Notes: a model not told the origin generated them from the letters alone. Shown: positions 37,166 through 46,843, counted from the first letter of the stretch. The stretch is DNA of 64,000 nt from Ignavibacteriota bacterium (GCA_013112585.1 JABFGH010000021.1:28484-92483), one strand, 5' to 3'. Translations and numbers: made by a program.

Positions 37166-37825
37166 ATGCGGGAACAAACCAAAACTTACATAGAAGAATT
37201 TTTAACAGAGATGAATTCCTTTTTTCATTCAGAACAAGAAATACAAATGCTCTTAGTACAACATTTAAGAAATACTGGTGAATACAGTAATGTATTTATT
37301 GAATACTATGTCCCTGTAGAAAATTTAAATTTATATCCCTGGGTTAATGAAAGAAAAATATCAATAGATATAGTAGTGAATAGACAAAATGTATTTCTTC
37401 CAATTGAAATCAAATATAAAACTAAGCAGCAAATTCTAAATGAATTTATTTTTGGTGAGGAGTTAAATGTTGAACTACATGAACATGGTGCCAAAAATGA
37501 AAATTGTTATTATTTTTGGAAAGATGTGAAACGTAATGAATTGTTACTTAATAGCTTTAATCGAATAGAAGAAAATGGCTTAACCTTATTTATTACTAAT
37601 GATGATAGGTACAAAAACGAACCTAGAAAATTTTCTCAGTATGCTCCATTCTCAATTCACCAAAACAAAGAAGTTGATGCAAATACACAAATGAGTTGGG
37701 ATGAAACAAATGGTGCAATAAGCGATGATAGAAGAAGGAAATTCCCAAGTTTTAGTTTAATTAATGCTTATAAAATCTCATGGCAAAATATGGGTCTTGA
37801 AAACCACATATTTACTATTTGCTAA
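37166..37825 (+). CDS. Predicted PD-(D/E)XK-like protein, unknown function
   Basis: The protein has 219 aa. A central segment SIDIVVNRQNVFLPIEIKYK gives the D-x(n)-E-x-K arrangement of PD-(D/E)XK nucleases (D72, E85, K87 approximately), preceded by helices LLVQHLRNTGEYSNVFIEYY. I do not recognise a named family. It starts the accessory run before the DUF262 genes, with AGAGGT upstream of the ATG, and is followed 12 bases later by a receiver-like gene, suggesting a pair. A conflict or defence nuclease is a plausible inference; an intact HNH or helicase partner is not adjacent. Confidence 0.6.
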   Translation: MREQTKTYIEEFLTEMNSFFHSEQEIQMLLVQHLRNTGEYSNVFIEYYVPVENLNLYPWVNERKISIDIVVNRQNVFLPIEIKYKTKQQILNEFIFGEELNVELHEHGAKNENCYYFWKDVKRNELLLNSFNRIEENGLTLFITNDDRYKNEPRKFSQYAPFSIHQNKEVDANTQMSWDETNGAISDDRRRKFPSFSLINAYKISWQNMGLENHIFTIC

Positions 37826-37837
37826 TTGGTGAATTAA

Positions 37838-38131
37838 GTGATAAAAGTCTATTTAGATGATGAAAGAAATGCACCGGAAGGTTGGACTAGAGTTTATTGG
37901 CCAGAGGAAGCAATCGAATTATTGAAAAGTGGAAATGTTTCTGAGATAAGTTTAGATCATGATCTTGGTAATGATAATTTGGGAACTGGTTATGATGTAA
38001 TCCTCTGGATTGAAAAAGAAGTTATAACAAAGGGATTCAAAGCTCCCAAAATCAATGTACATTCAGCAAATCCTTCAGCCAGAAAGAGAATGGAATTAGG
38101 AATAAAAAATATTATAAAGTATTCAAAATAG
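37838..38131 (+). CDS. Small receiver-like protein (cyclic-phosphate-processing receiver type)
   Basis: The protein has 97 aa with GTG start (GGTGA 7-8 bases upstream). The pattern VYLDDERNAPEGWTRVYWPE ... ISLDHDLGNDNLGTGYDVI resembles the short cREC family, in which the acidic pocket DDE and the HD pair would act on cyclic phosphate ends rather than accept a phosphoryl group. It lacks an output domain. These proteins occur singly in accessory regions. It lies 12 bases after the PD-(D/E)XK-like gene. The family call is moderate and the biochemical role uncertain. Confidence 0.65.
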   Translation: MIKVYLDDERNAPEGWTRVYWPEEAIELLKSGNVSEISLDHDLGNDNLGTGYDVILWIEKEVITKGFKAPKINVHSANPSARKRMELGIKNIIKYSK

Positions 38132-38153
38132 AATACAAACATTCGCTATAAAA

Positions 38154-38178
38154 AGCCTCGGCTCGTTTGAGCGAGGCT
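38154..38178 (+). terminator. Possible terminator hairpin
   Basis: AGCCTCGGCTC-GTTT-GAGCGAGGCT is a 10-bp stem with one bulged G, located 22 bases after the receiver-like gene stop. Only TATAAAT follows rather than a full T run, so it is a moderate terminator candidate. Confidence 0.5.
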
Positions 38179-38202
38179 ATATAAATCTAATTGGAGAAAT
38201 AT

Positions 38203-38889
38203 ATGTATCTAAGCAAGAGATTCGTTGTTTCGTTTGTTATTATTATTATTCTCGTATTCGCAATCCTTGTGTTTACTTACTTTAGATTTATTCTAAATCG
38301 GGATTTAATAATTTCTGAAATAAATGAGGTGAAGATTGTTGATATAATTAATTTAGTTATAAGTTTATCATTAGTTATTGTAACGATTATCTATGTCGTT
38401 ACAACACGTAATATTCTTCGAGAAAATATTCAACAACGCCAGTTTTTAGAATCACCATTTGTTTACGTTTCGATTGAACCTGATAGTGAGCAAGGTAATT
38501 TTTTCTTTGTACGTATACGCAATACGGGAAATTCTACGGCATATAATATAAAAGTTAAGTTTTCTAATGAACTTTACTACATCAATTCCACTTCAATAAA
38601 TGATTTGCAAATATTTAAGAACTTACCAGTACTTTCTAAAGATGAAGAAATATCATTCTTTCTTTCAGCAATACCAGAGTTTTTTAAATTTTCTAAGTTC
38701 TATCAATCAGAGGTATCAGTTTCATACAATAAGTACCCTTCAGACAAGTATATTGCGACTGACAAATATGTGATTGATCTTAATATTTATAGATCACTTG
38801 CAAAGCTTAAAAAGGCAACAATTAATGATTTAGTTTCAGAGATGAAGCAGTTAAAAGAAGCAATAATTATAAAGTTAAGCAATGAATGA
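38203..38889 (+). CDS. Membrane-anchored protein of unknown function
   Basis: The protein has 228 aa from the ATG at 38203, with GGAG just upstream. Two transmembrane helices lie near residues 8-30 and 45-65 (RFVVSFVIIIILVFAILVF; IVDIINLVISLSLVIVTIIY), followed by an Ig-like soluble domain (SPFVYVSIEPDS ... FVRIRNTGNSTAYNI), a pattern common in membrane proteins with a cytoplasmic or periplasmic beta domain, and a short C-terminal coil. I do not recognise the family. It overlaps the next gene by eight bases. Accessory position. Confidence 0.6.
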   Translation: MYLSKRFVVSFVIIIILVFAILVFTYFRFILNRDLIISEINEVKIVDIINLVISLSLVIVTIIYVVTTRNILRENIQQRQFLESPFVYVSIEPDSEQGNFFFVRIRNTGNSTAYNIKVKFSNELYYINSTSINDLQIFKNLPVLSKDEEISFFLSAIPEFFKFSKFYQSEVSVSYNKYPSDKYIATDKYVIDLNIYRSLAKLKKATINDLVSEMKQLKEAIIIKLSNE

Positions 38890-39271
38890 CTTATTAAATT
38901 ATTTTAATGTTGATAAAAATACCTCACAAAAATTACAACAACTTAGAGATTCAATTCTATTTGTAAATGGTAAGCTTTGGGGGTCAATAATTAGTGTATA
39001 TTATTTTAATTATCTGGAAAGAACTAAATACTATTATTATGAAGAGGAATATATTCGAAATTTATTTCCTCAACAATCTGAAATCAATGGTTATATGTGC
39101 ATAAAAGGTTTAATAACTTTTGAACCTACTTTTGACGAAATGAGGATATTTGGATTAGATGAAAATGAACGTTTAGTTATATTAGATCGCATATTTATTG
39201 GGCCATCAAAAGAAATCCGTGGAGAAAATAATTTATCTTATTTTCAATTTGATGTTGGAAGAATAATTTAA
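38882..39271 (+). CDS. Hypothetical protein coupled to the membrane protein gene
   Basis: The protein has 129 aa, mixed alpha/beta, rich in Tyr (TKYYYYEEEYIRNLF), with no motif I recognise. Its ATG lies inside the end of the preceding gene (8-base overlap), so the two are probably co-translated. A 267-base AT-rich gap with no gene I can support follows before the DUF262 pair. Confidence 0.5.
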   Translation: MNDLLNYFNVDKNTSQKLQQLRDSILFVNGKLWGSIISVYYFNYLERTKYYYYEEEYIRNLFPQQSEINGYMCIKGLITFEPTFDEMRIFGLDENERLVILDRIFIGPSKEIRGENNLSYFQFDVGRII

Positions 39272-39538
39272 TGACAAATAAAGAAAAATCAATAGTAGTT
39301 TAGGTCTATATTATTGCCTGATATAATAAATTGCACCAACATTTTTATTGTATCATTAATTTATATACGGTTTAATAATTCTTTTTGATAAATTAATTCT
39401 TAATTATACTTATATATTCTGTTTAGAGTGATAGTATTTATTAACAGACGACTTTTTTTTGAAAAAATGTCAATGTGGGAAGTAGTAGCTTCTAATCACT
39501 TTTTTAATGATACTTAATTCATACTAAAATAAAATAAT

Positions 39539-41362
39539 ATGGCAAAAGCAAAGACTATATATTCAACAAAGGGTATATTCACAAAGTTATTGGATGATAC
39601 TGATAAAGATTATTTTCTTATCCCAACATATCAGAGGGGTTATAAATGGACATCTGTGAATGAAAATAGTCATGTTAAAGTATTAATGAAGGATTTGTAC
39701 AATGCGTATCAAGAATCATCTAAACGATACTATTTGCAATTTATTACTTTAAAAGATTTAGGTAAAGCTTTTGAAGTTATAGATGGACAACAAAGACTCA
39801 CAACACTAACAATTCTTTTCGCATTGTTCCATAATTTTGAAGAATTTTCCACAGAAGAAAATTTTATTGTGAACAAATTAAATTATCAAGTAAGGAAGAA
39901 TTTTATTGATGAGTTTATATATAATAATATTGATGAATTAATTGCCTCAAATGATTGGGATTATTTTCTCTCCCGTAATGATCAACATAATAACCAAGAT
40001 GTTTTTTATATTTTTCAAGCAACAATATGTATAAATAATTTTCTCCTAAACTTATCAAGTAGAAATACGTTAAAAAATTTTTATAACTACATTTGCAATA
40101 ATGTTGTGTTAATAGTCAATGTTTTTGATAAAAAAATGAATAGTGAAAAACTATTCGTAAATGTAAACAAAGGAATAAAATTAAAAGATGATGATCTCAT
40201 AAAAGGATTATTGATCACAAAAATTCCTCGTGATAATGAAAAAGTGAGGTATAGGCTCAATGAGATTGAAATAAATGAAATGAGAGTCACATTGGGTAGA
40301 CAATGGGATGAAATTTCTCATTGGGCAACTTGTGATGATGTTAGAAAATATTTTAATCAAAATAATGAAAAAGACATCACTTGGCTGCTTAAGCTAGCTT
40401 TTCCAAAAGTTAACAATCTTAATTCGGACATTTCGTTGTTTACCTATATCTTTAAGTTGAATAAAGATGGGGTTCAAGCAAAAAAAATATTTGAAGATAT
40501 TTACAAAACAAAACTTATTTTGGTTGATTGGTATAACTCATATGAAATTTATAATTTATTGGGTTTTCTCCTACATTCTAGAAATTCAAATACTTTGTTT
40601 GGTATATGGAAAGATTTGAGTGATTTAAAAACAAAAACTAGTATTACTAAAAAATTAAAAGAATTGGTGAAAAATATTATTCCATTTGACGAGGATAATA
40701 ATCTGTTAAAAGAAATAAATTATCATGATTCGAAAAATAATATATTCAATTTATTTCTAATATTAGATGTAGCAAAATCATTACCTATAAATGGGCAAGA
40801 ACAGACATTTTATAATTTTTTTAGGATTGATAATGAAAAATGGAGTATTGAACATATTTTTCCTCAAAATGCTGAAGAATTAAAAAATATTGATCAACTT
40901 TCGAGAGAAGATTTATCATTATTGAAGGAATTACTTCCATCGCAAATTGAAGATGTTGAATTAAATGTCGATGATGATAATATCATTCCGGCTGTAAGCG
41001 ATTTACTCAATAAAATCCAATCATCTGTAGATAAATTGAATATTGACTTTAGTGAGAGTAATATTTTAAAATTACTTCTCTCAAATAACGCTAAAGAATT
41101 GCACAAAATTGGTAATCTTGCTTTATTGGAATCCGGTATGAATTCAAGTCTATCTAACAATTATTTTGAGACTAAAAGAAAAAAGATTGTAGAAAAAATA
41201 AGTATGGGACATTTCGTTCCCTCTCATACTTATGATGTGTTCAGTAAATTAATTATTGGCAGCAGAACTAGCCTGCATGTATGGTCAAAAGAAGATATTA
41301 ACTTGCATGAAGAATATATAAATTTTAAAATATCTAATTTATTTCAATATTTAAATTCTTAA
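39539..41362 (+). CDS. DUF262/DUF1524 (GmrSD-like) protein
   Basis: The protein has 607 aa. The N-terminal DUF262 domain carries IPTYQRGYKW (ParB-like QR) and VIDGQQRLTTLTIL, the nucleotide-hydrolysis signature of this family. A C-terminal DUF1524 segment (WSIEHIFPQN, with His-Ile-Phe-Pro-Gln near 435) holds an HNH-type nuclease motif; LHKIGNLALLESGMNSSLSN fits the DUF1524 tail. Such fused proteins resemble GmrSD type IV restriction and phosphorothioate-dependent SspE. Substrate, modified or not, cannot be inferred. The next DUF262 gene starts six bases after the stop, so the two form a unit. This is the strongest defence-like candidate in the window together with the RecQ pair. Confidence 0.8.
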   Translation: MAKAKTIYSTKGIFTKLLDDTDKDYFLIPTYQRGYKWTSVNENSHVKVLMKDLYNAYQESSKRYYLQFITLKDLGKAFEVIDGQQRLTTLTILFALFHNFEEFSTEENFIVNKLNYQVRKNFIDEFIYNNIDELIASNDWDYFLSRNDQHNNQDVFYIFQATICINNFLLNLSSRNTLKNFYNYICNNVVLIVNVFDKKMNSEKLFVNVNKGIKLKDDDLIKGLLITKIPRDNEKVRYRLNEIEINEMRVTLGRQWDEISHWATCDDVRKYFNQNNEKDITWLLKLAFPKVNNLNSDISLFTYIFKLNKDGVQAKKIFEDIYKTKLILVDWYNSYEIYNLLGFLLHSRNSNTLFGIWKDLSDLKTKTSITKKLKELVKNIIPFDEDNNLLKEINYHDSKNNIFNLFLILDVAKSLPINGQEQTFYNFFRIDNEKWSIEHIFPQNAEELKNIDQLSREDLSLLKELLPSQIEDVELNVDDDNIIPAVSDLLNKIQSSVDKLNIDFSESNILKLLLSNNAKELHKIGNLALLESGMNSSLSNNYFETKRKKIVEKISMGHFVPSHTYDVFSKLIIGSRTSLHVWSKEDINLHEEYINFKISNLFQYLNS

Positions 41363-41368
41363 GATAAA

Positions 41369-43402
41369 ATGAAGACCGGAACATACACATTACTCGAAGT
41401 ATTAGATGATAGAGATTTAGAACAATTCATAATCCCAGAAATTCAGAGAGATTATGTTTGGGGTAATGCTGAGGTAATGGATTTTGTGAATTCTATAAAA
41501 GAAGGTTTTGAAAATAACGACTTACCATATTTAGGATTTATTTATGCGTATCGTTCTAAAGACATTGCTTTTAAATATTTTTTAGTAGATGGTCAACAAA
41601 GGATGACAACAATATTTATTCTTCTGATTTCGCTATATAAAATTTTAAAGAAGGAGTTCCCAGAATATTTAATTACCGAACGAAGGCTTAAATTAGATTA
41701 CAAAGTTCGACAAGCTACCCATGATTTTCTTTATGAATTTGTTGAATTTCTTAATGATAATATTAATAAGGGTATAGATATAAATCGTAATAGTATTATA
41801 GAACAAAACTGGTATCATTTGTACTATAAAAATGATATAACTATAAGTAATATTATTGAAAACTTCGTTGGTATTTATAATTGGTTATCAACTTTTAATG
41901 ATGACGGATTAACAAGGTTTCTTAGGTTTTTAGAAAATGATGTAAAGATTTCATACTTCGATATTGAAGATGGTAGGCAAGGAGAAGAACTTTATATTTA
42001 TATGAATTCTAGGGGGCGTCAATTAGAAGTAAACGAAACTTTAAAAGCAAAATTTCTTTCAAAAATTGATGACGATGAAAAGGAGAATTGGGGAAAGAAA
42101 TGGGAGGATTGGCAAGATTTTTTTTGGAAAAATCGTTTGGATAATCCTGATTCTGACATTGGGTTTAATGATTTTTTAAGAAAGATCCAGATTATATTTA
42201 TGTGCAACAATGATTACAAGGAGTGGGAAATACATAGATTTATTACCAATTATGAAGATATTAATTTTGATATATTCCCAAATTTATCAGAGATTGAGAA
42301 ATATTTTAATTCTTTTAAATATCTTATTGAAAATTCGACAATAAAAGAATTTTTTGCAAAATATGAAAAGGAGCACTTTTTATTAAATAGATATTGGAGT
42401 CTGATAAATTATTTTAAAATCTTACCTATTTTATCTTTTGTTTCAAATGTAATCGAAATTGATGATCAAAAAGTTTTTCGCATTCTAAGATTTCTTTATA
42501 ATCTCTCTCGGAAAACTAATATTGGTAAAGATATTAAGTCCCAGCTAATTGTTGCTATTAAACTAATGTCCCAATTCGGAATCGAGAACAATCAAAATTA
42601 CGATGTTTGTGACATTGCTAAATATAAGACTGGACGAACTACAATTTTGGATAAGGAAGAAGTATTAAAACTTGAGCTATACAATAATCCACCCACTGGG
42701 TTAGATCGTTCCACATTGGAAAATTTATTTTGGGAGGTAGAAGATAATAAAATATTTGATGGTGAAATATCACTTTTATTATTTGATAACATAGATGAAA
42801 AGAACTTCAGTTTTAATCTTGAAAATTTTGTTAAATCATGGAATGCGTTTAAAGTATTATTTGATGATCAATCTAATTATGGATTGGTTTCAACAGCATT
42901 ATTGTTTTACGGAAATACTTGGAACAAAGAAACACCACATTATTATAATAATTATAATACTCAAGATTGGAGTTGGTTAGTTAGAAATTTCAAAGGAAAA
43001 TATTTGTTGCAGTTATTAAGAGATATGTATGATAAAGAATTCGAAGAGATTGAGGAAATAACTTGTGATAAATTTCAAAATTTTTTTAATGAGAATAATT
43101 TTACTTGTATTGATGATTTGAAAAAAGAAGATAACTTTTTGATGCAATTTAAAATATTAGTTATTGTAGATTATTTTTCAGAACGTGTAGTATGGTCAAA
43201 TGGCGCTAATATTGCTGAAGACAATAGATATTACTGGAAAAATGACCCTGTGTTTTTTAATAATCAAAGAGTTTTTTATAATGTAGATCGCTACGTAAGA
43301 GATGGTCGTTCTGGAAGGATATTAAAAAAAATGCGTAATATATTAGATGATGAGGATGAATTGAATGAAATAATCAATAGAATTAATAATACAAATGAAT
43401 AA
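41369..43402 (+). CDS. Second DUF262-family protein
   Basis: The protein has 677 aa. The N-terminal DUF262 motifs are clear: IIPEIQRDYVWG and LVDGQQRMTTIFIL, then YIYMNSRGRQLEVNETLKAK (the MNSRGxxL segment typical of the family). I do not see a His-Asn-His motif like that of its neighbour, and the C-terminal half (RYYWKNDPVFFNNQRVFYNV) is unfamiliar. It begins six bases after the first DUF262 gene, on the same strand. A two-protein complex in which this one senses or scaffolds and the neighbour cuts is a reasonable guess, not shown. Confidence 0.75.
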   Translation: MKTGTYTLLEVLDDRDLEQFIIPEIQRDYVWGNAEVMDFVNSIKEGFENNDLPYLGFIYAYRSKDIAFKYFLVDGQQRMTTIFILLISLYKILKKEFPEYLITERRLKLDYKVRQATHDFLYEFVEFLNDNINKGIDINRNSIIEQNWYHLYYKNDITISNIIENFVGIYNWLSTFNDDGLTRFLRFLENDVKISYFDIEDGRQGEELYIYMNSRGRQLEVNETLKAKFLSKIDDDEKENWGKKWEDWQDFFWKNRLDNPDSDIGFNDFLRKIQIIFMCNNDYKEWEIHRFITNYEDINFDIFPNLSEIEKYFNSFKYLIENSTIKEFFAKYEKEHFLLNRYWSLINYFKILPILSFVSNVIEIDDQKVFRILRFLYNLSRKTNIGKDIKSQLIVAIKLMSQFGIENNQNYDVCDIAKYKTGRTTILDKEEVLKLELYNNPPTGLDRSTLENLFWEVEDNKIFDGEISLLLFDNIDEKNFSFNLENFVKSWNAFKVLFDDQSNYGLVSTALLFYGNTWNKETPHYYNNYNTQDWSWLVRNFKGKYLLQLLRDMYDKEFEEIEEITCDKFQNFFNENNFTCIDDLKKEDNFLMQFKILVIVDYFSERVVWSNGANIAEDNRYYWKNDPVFFNNQRVFYNVDRYVRDGRSGRILKKMRNILDDEDELNEIINRINNTNE

Positions 43403-43505
43403 AGTAATTTTGTTGCGTATTCTGTTGCGCAATTTTATTAACTTATTATAATTAAATAATTTAGCTTTATAAAAAGCATTTCCTCATAAATAGGGGACAC
43501 ATAAA

Positions 43506-45059
43506 ATGATAAAAGAAATTGAACTATTTATCCTGCCTGAATTTATTGAAGATTATAAGTACTTACGCGGATTAACAGCCAAAAAACTTAAACTAAATGA
43601 AAATGAAATTTCACTGGTAAGAGTTGATCGCAGATCAATTGATGCGCGCAAACACAAACCTGCCTACCGATTAAAGGTTACCGTGTTTGTTAATGAGGAA
43701 CCGAAAGATTTATTCCAGCCGATAAATTTGGAGCCTGTTAGCGGAAGTAAAACTGTTCATATAATCGGCAGCGGACCCGCCGGGTTATTTGCGGCATTAA
43801 AATTAATTGAACAAGGAATTAAGCCGATAATTTATGAACGGGGTAAAGATGTTCAAGAACGCAGAAGAGACTTAAAAGCAATTCAGCAGGAAGGTATTGT
43901 TAATCCCGATTCTAACTATTGTTTTGGCGAAGGCGGAGCGGGTACTTACAGTGACGGCAAACTTTATACACGTGCGACTAAACGGGGAAATGTAAAACGA
44001 ATTTTAAATCTTCTCGTTCAGCATGGCGCACAGAATGAAATATTAATTGACGCGCATCCGCATATCGGCTCGAATGTATTGCCGAAAGTAATTACTGAGA
44101 TACGAGAAACAATAATTAGGTGCGGCGGAGAAATTAATTTTAATTCTAAGTTAACAGGAATAAAAACTGCTGATGGTAAAGTTGAATCAATTATCGTTAA
44201 TGAAACTGATGAAATTAAAACTGATTCTGTTATTCTTGCAACCGGTCATTCTGCTAGAGATATTTATTACTTGCTCGACAAAAATAAAATTTCTCTCGAA
44301 GCAAAAGATTTTGCAATGGGAGTTAGAATTGAACATCCGCAAAAGCTGATCGATAAAATTCAATATCATTCCGAAGTCCGGCATCCTAACCTGCCGGCAT
44401 CAAGTTACAGTTTAACCTGCCAGATCGACGGAAGGGGAATCTACTCTTTTTGTATGTGTCCCGGCGGAATAATTATTCCATCTGCAACATCGCCCGATGA
44501 ACTGGTGCTCAACGGAATGTCAATTTCAAGAAGGGATTCTCCTTTTGCAAATTCCGGTATTGTTGTTACAGTTACCCGCGATGACTGGAAACACCATAAG
44601 CAGCATGGCATTTTTGCGGGACTCGAATTTCAGAAGGAAATTGAAAGAGCGGCATTTGATGCCGGCGGCGGAAATCAAAAAGCACCGGCGCAGCGGGTAA
44701 CAGATTTTTTGAAAAAGCGAACAAGCAGTACATTACCAAACACTTCATATATTCCCGGTGTTATCAGCATTGGGATGAATGAGGTTCTTCCTAGAAAAAT
44801 TAATTACAGATTAGCAAAGGCGATAAATTATTTCGGCAGTAGAATGAAAGGTTATGTAACGGAAGAAGCACAAATTCTAGCGGGGGAAACAAGAACAAGT
44901 TCACCCATAAGAATTTTACGTGACCGTGAAACTCTTATGCATCCGGAAGTAAATGGATTATTCCCGGCGGGTGAGGGAGCGGGTTATGCAGGCGGAATTA
45001 TTTCAGCTGCGATTGATGGTGAGAGATGCGCGGAGGCAGCATCTAATTATATATCGTAA
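43506..45059 (+). CDS. FAD-dependent dehydrogenase (COG2509-type)
   Basis: The protein has 517 aa. A short N-terminal domain (about 85 residues) precedes the dinucleotide motif IIGSGPAGLFAALKLI, then CFGEGGAGTYSDGKL and, near the end, GLFPAGEGAGYAGGI, diagnostic of the uncharacterised FAD-dependent dehydrogenase family. It is a cytoplasmic flavoprotein of unknown substrate found widely in bacteria. It marks a return to better-conserved, higher-GC sequence after the DUF262 locus. The ATG has a GGGGAC upstream. Confidence 0.88.
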   Translation: MIKEIELFILPEFIEDYKYLRGLTAKKLKLNENEISLVRVDRRSIDARKHKPAYRLKVTVFVNEEPKDLFQPINLEPVSGSKTVHIIGSGPAGLFAALKLIEQGIKPIIYERGKDVQERRRDLKAIQQEGIVNPDSNYCFGEGGAGTYSDGKLYTRATKRGNVKRILNLLVQHGAQNEILIDAHPHIGSNVLPKVITEIRETIIRCGGEINFNSKLTGIKTADGKVESIIVNETDEIKTDSVILATGHSARDIYYLLDKNKISLEAKDFAMGVRIEHPQKLIDKIQYHSEVRHPNLPASSYSLTCQIDGRGIYSFCMCPGGIIIPSATSPDELVLNGMSISRRDSPFANSGIVVTVTRDDWKHHKQHGIFAGLEFQKEIERAAFDAGGGNQKAPAQRVTDFLKKRTSSTLPNTSYIPGVISIGMNEVLPRKINYRLAKAINYFGSRMKGYVTEEAQILAGETRTSSPIRILRDRETLMHPEVNGLFPAGEGAGYAGGIISAAIDGERCAEAASNYIS

Positions 45060-45258
45060 GGAACGAAAATATTCGTTCCCTACAGATTCGAAATCGCAGA
45101 ACAAATTTATCATCAATTATCAAGGGACTCAAAATCGGTGTGACAAAATGGGCGAAGGAAAATGATTACAACAATTTTAAATGGCAAAAATCTTTTTATC
45201 CCGAATTATGCATTAGAAATAATTAATAAAGTCTAAATAAAAATTGTCTTTTTAATTG

Positions 45259-45278
45259 CACCGTCATTTATGACGGTG
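45259..45278. repeat. REP-like hairpin
   Basis: The sequence CACCGTCATTTATGACGGTG is a perfect 8-bp-stem inverted repeat. It is followed within 25 bases by GGGCTTTAGCCC and then a GCCGGCAGGC palindrome (45319-45328), a layout usual for REP sequences. A fragment of a REP-associated transposase lies 170 bases downstream. Confidence 0.7.
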
Positions 45279-45444
45279 ATTGATTTTAAAATTATGTAAG
45301 GGGCTTTAGCCCGCCTTTGCCGGCAGGCAGGCCCAAAACCGTTTGGGTTATCCCAAGGATTCCTTTGGAAAAACCCAATATTTATGTTTGTTCAATATTC
45401 ACGGCGCTGAAGCACCGTGCTATTATCTCTTTTGCATAATTCGG

Positions 45445-45561
45445 GTTTATGATAGAATCATCAGAAATGAAAAGGAGTTATTAAATATTAGAAAGTATAT
45501 AAAATATAATCCATTGAAAGAAAATGGGGAAGATGATTTTATTTCGAATATTGATTTTTAA
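45445..45561 (+). pseudogene. Remnant of a REP-associated tyrosine (Y1) transposase
   Basis: The open frame reads YDRIIRNEKELLNIRKYI then KYNPLKENGEDD, matching the C-terminal end of Y1/IS200-like REP-associated transposases (HxxxIIRNEKELxxIRxYIxxNPLKW). The N-terminal catalytic half (HUH and Tyr) is gone, replaced by REP-type repeats. It is therefore a decayed copy. The surrounding 520-base stretch 45060-45580 holds these repeats and no intact gene. Confidence 0.65.
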
Positions 45562-45580
45562 TATACCAGGTAATAAAATT

Positions 45581-46018
45581 CTATTCACAAAGATCCTTCA
45601 ACAATACTAAGGCTTTATCCCATCCCTCATCAAACATCTGCGCAAAATCCTCATGAGTTTTAATTTCAATATTTAATTCCGTCACTCCATCTGTTTCTGA
45701 AAAAGTATATTTCTCTTCCGCTCCAATCCATTTTTTTGCGATCTCACTTTCAGTATCTTCAACTCCATCCTTACTTAAAATTGCTACATGCTTAGCTAAT
45801 ATTTTATTCGGGGAATCCACTATTTCCAAAACAGCTTTTGTGCCGCCCATATTCGGATCAAAAAAGTTTATGTAATTACCTTGTTTCCATTCTCCCTCGT
45901 ATTGCGATTCAGCCGAAAAAGCAGATGCCCATTTTTTATATGAATCTTTTTCGAGCATGGTGTTCCACACATTTTGTATTGATGCATTTATTTTTACTGA
46001 ATAATGTAGTGTTTGCAT
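45581..46018 (-). CDS. SRPBCC (AHSA1/START-like) domain protein
   Basis: The protein has 145 aa. The helix-grip fold is indicated by YSVKINASIQNVWNTMLEKDSYKKWA at the start and a long C-terminal helix (DEGWDKALVLLKDLCE). Such small proteins bind hydrophobic ligands in a cavity; substrate unknown. It stands alone on the minus strand, 51 bases downstream of the NYN-domain gene, which runs the same way. Confidence 0.85.
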   Translation of the reverse strand: MQTLHYSVKINASIQNVWNTMLEKDSYKKWASAFSAESQYEGEWKQGNYINFFDPNMGGTKAVLEIVDSPNKILAKHVAILSKDGVEDTESEIAKKWIGAEEKYTFSETDGVTELNIEIKTHEDFAQMFDEGWDKALVLLKDLCE

Positions 46019-46069
46019 GTTTTATTTATCCTTTCAAAAAAGCATTATTAAATTAGAAGAAAAGATTTA

Positions 46070-46843
46070 TCACTTAACAGGTTTTCTCTTACTCTTCTTT
46101 GCCCGCTTCTCTTTAACTCTTACATAAATTAATTTAGATCTCCCTTTTGGATTGTCCCTTTGCTCAACATCAAATTTGTCAATTGATTTAATGAGGGGAG
46201 TGAGTTTTTGAAAACCAAAATTTCTTGAATCGAAGTTGGGCTGTTTCTTTTGCAGTAAGCTGCCAACATCTCCAAGGAATGCCCAGCCGTCATCATCGGC
46301 AACATCAGAAATAGTTGCAGAAATTAAATTGATCACCTTTGGAGTAATTTTATCAACACTGCTTTTATCTGCGGACGCTTTCTCGGTGGTTTCAGATTCA
46401 CTTTGATCCGGCTGCTTTTTAAGGATCTCCAAATAAATAAATTTTTCGCAGGCAGCAATAAATGGGTCGGGAGTTTTCTTCTCGCCAATTCCAATTACTT
46501 TCATTCCTGCTTCTCGCAGCCTGGTTGCTAAGCGTGTAAAATCACTGTCGCTGGAAACAAGACAAAAACCGTTAACCTTTTCGGAATAAAGAATATCCAT
46601 CGCATCAATTATCATTGCGGAGTCAGTAGCATTTTTTCCGGTTGTGTAGCCGTATTGCTGAATTGGAGTGATGGCATTTTCGAGAAGGAGATTTTTCCAT
46701 TTGGAAAGATGAGGCTTGGTCCAGTCGCCGTAAATTCGCTTTATTGTCGGATTGCCGTACTTCGCAATTTCTTCCATCATTTCTTTAATATATGCTGATG
46801 GGATATTGTCGCCGTCGATCAGTACTGCTAGGTTAATGTCCAT
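46070..46843 (-). CDS. NYN-domain (LabA-like) protein with OST-HTH domain
   Basis: The protein has 257 aa. The NYN/PIN-like nuclease fold is seen in LAVLIDGDNIPSAY (Asp10/Asp12-type acidic residues), KNATDSAMIIDAMDIL and FCLVSSDSDFTRLATRLREAG, which together place the four acidic metal ligands. A C-terminal winged-helix OST-HTH-like domain (about 170-240, FLGDVGSLLQKKQPNFDSRN) and a basic tail follow. The family is predicted to cut or bind RNA. It overlaps none of its neighbours. Confidence 0.87.
   Translation of the reverse strand: MDINLAVLIDGDNIPSAYIKEMMEEIAKYGNPTIKRIYGDWTKPHLSKWKNLLLENAITPIQQYGYTTGKNATDSAMIIDAMDILYSEKVNGFCLVSSDSDFTRLATRLREAGMKVIGIGEKKTPDPFIAACEKFIYLEILKKQPDQSESETTEKASADKSSVDKITPKVINLISATISDVADDDGWAFLGDVGSLLQKKQPNFDSRNFGFQKLTPLIKSIDKFDVEQRDNPKGRSKLIYVRVKEKRAKKSKRKPVK

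Noticed and set aside
43403..43505. GTTGCGTATTCTGTTGCGC considered as an attC box after the DUF262 pair
   Set aside because: No partner arm forming a stem and no second box at attC distance was found.
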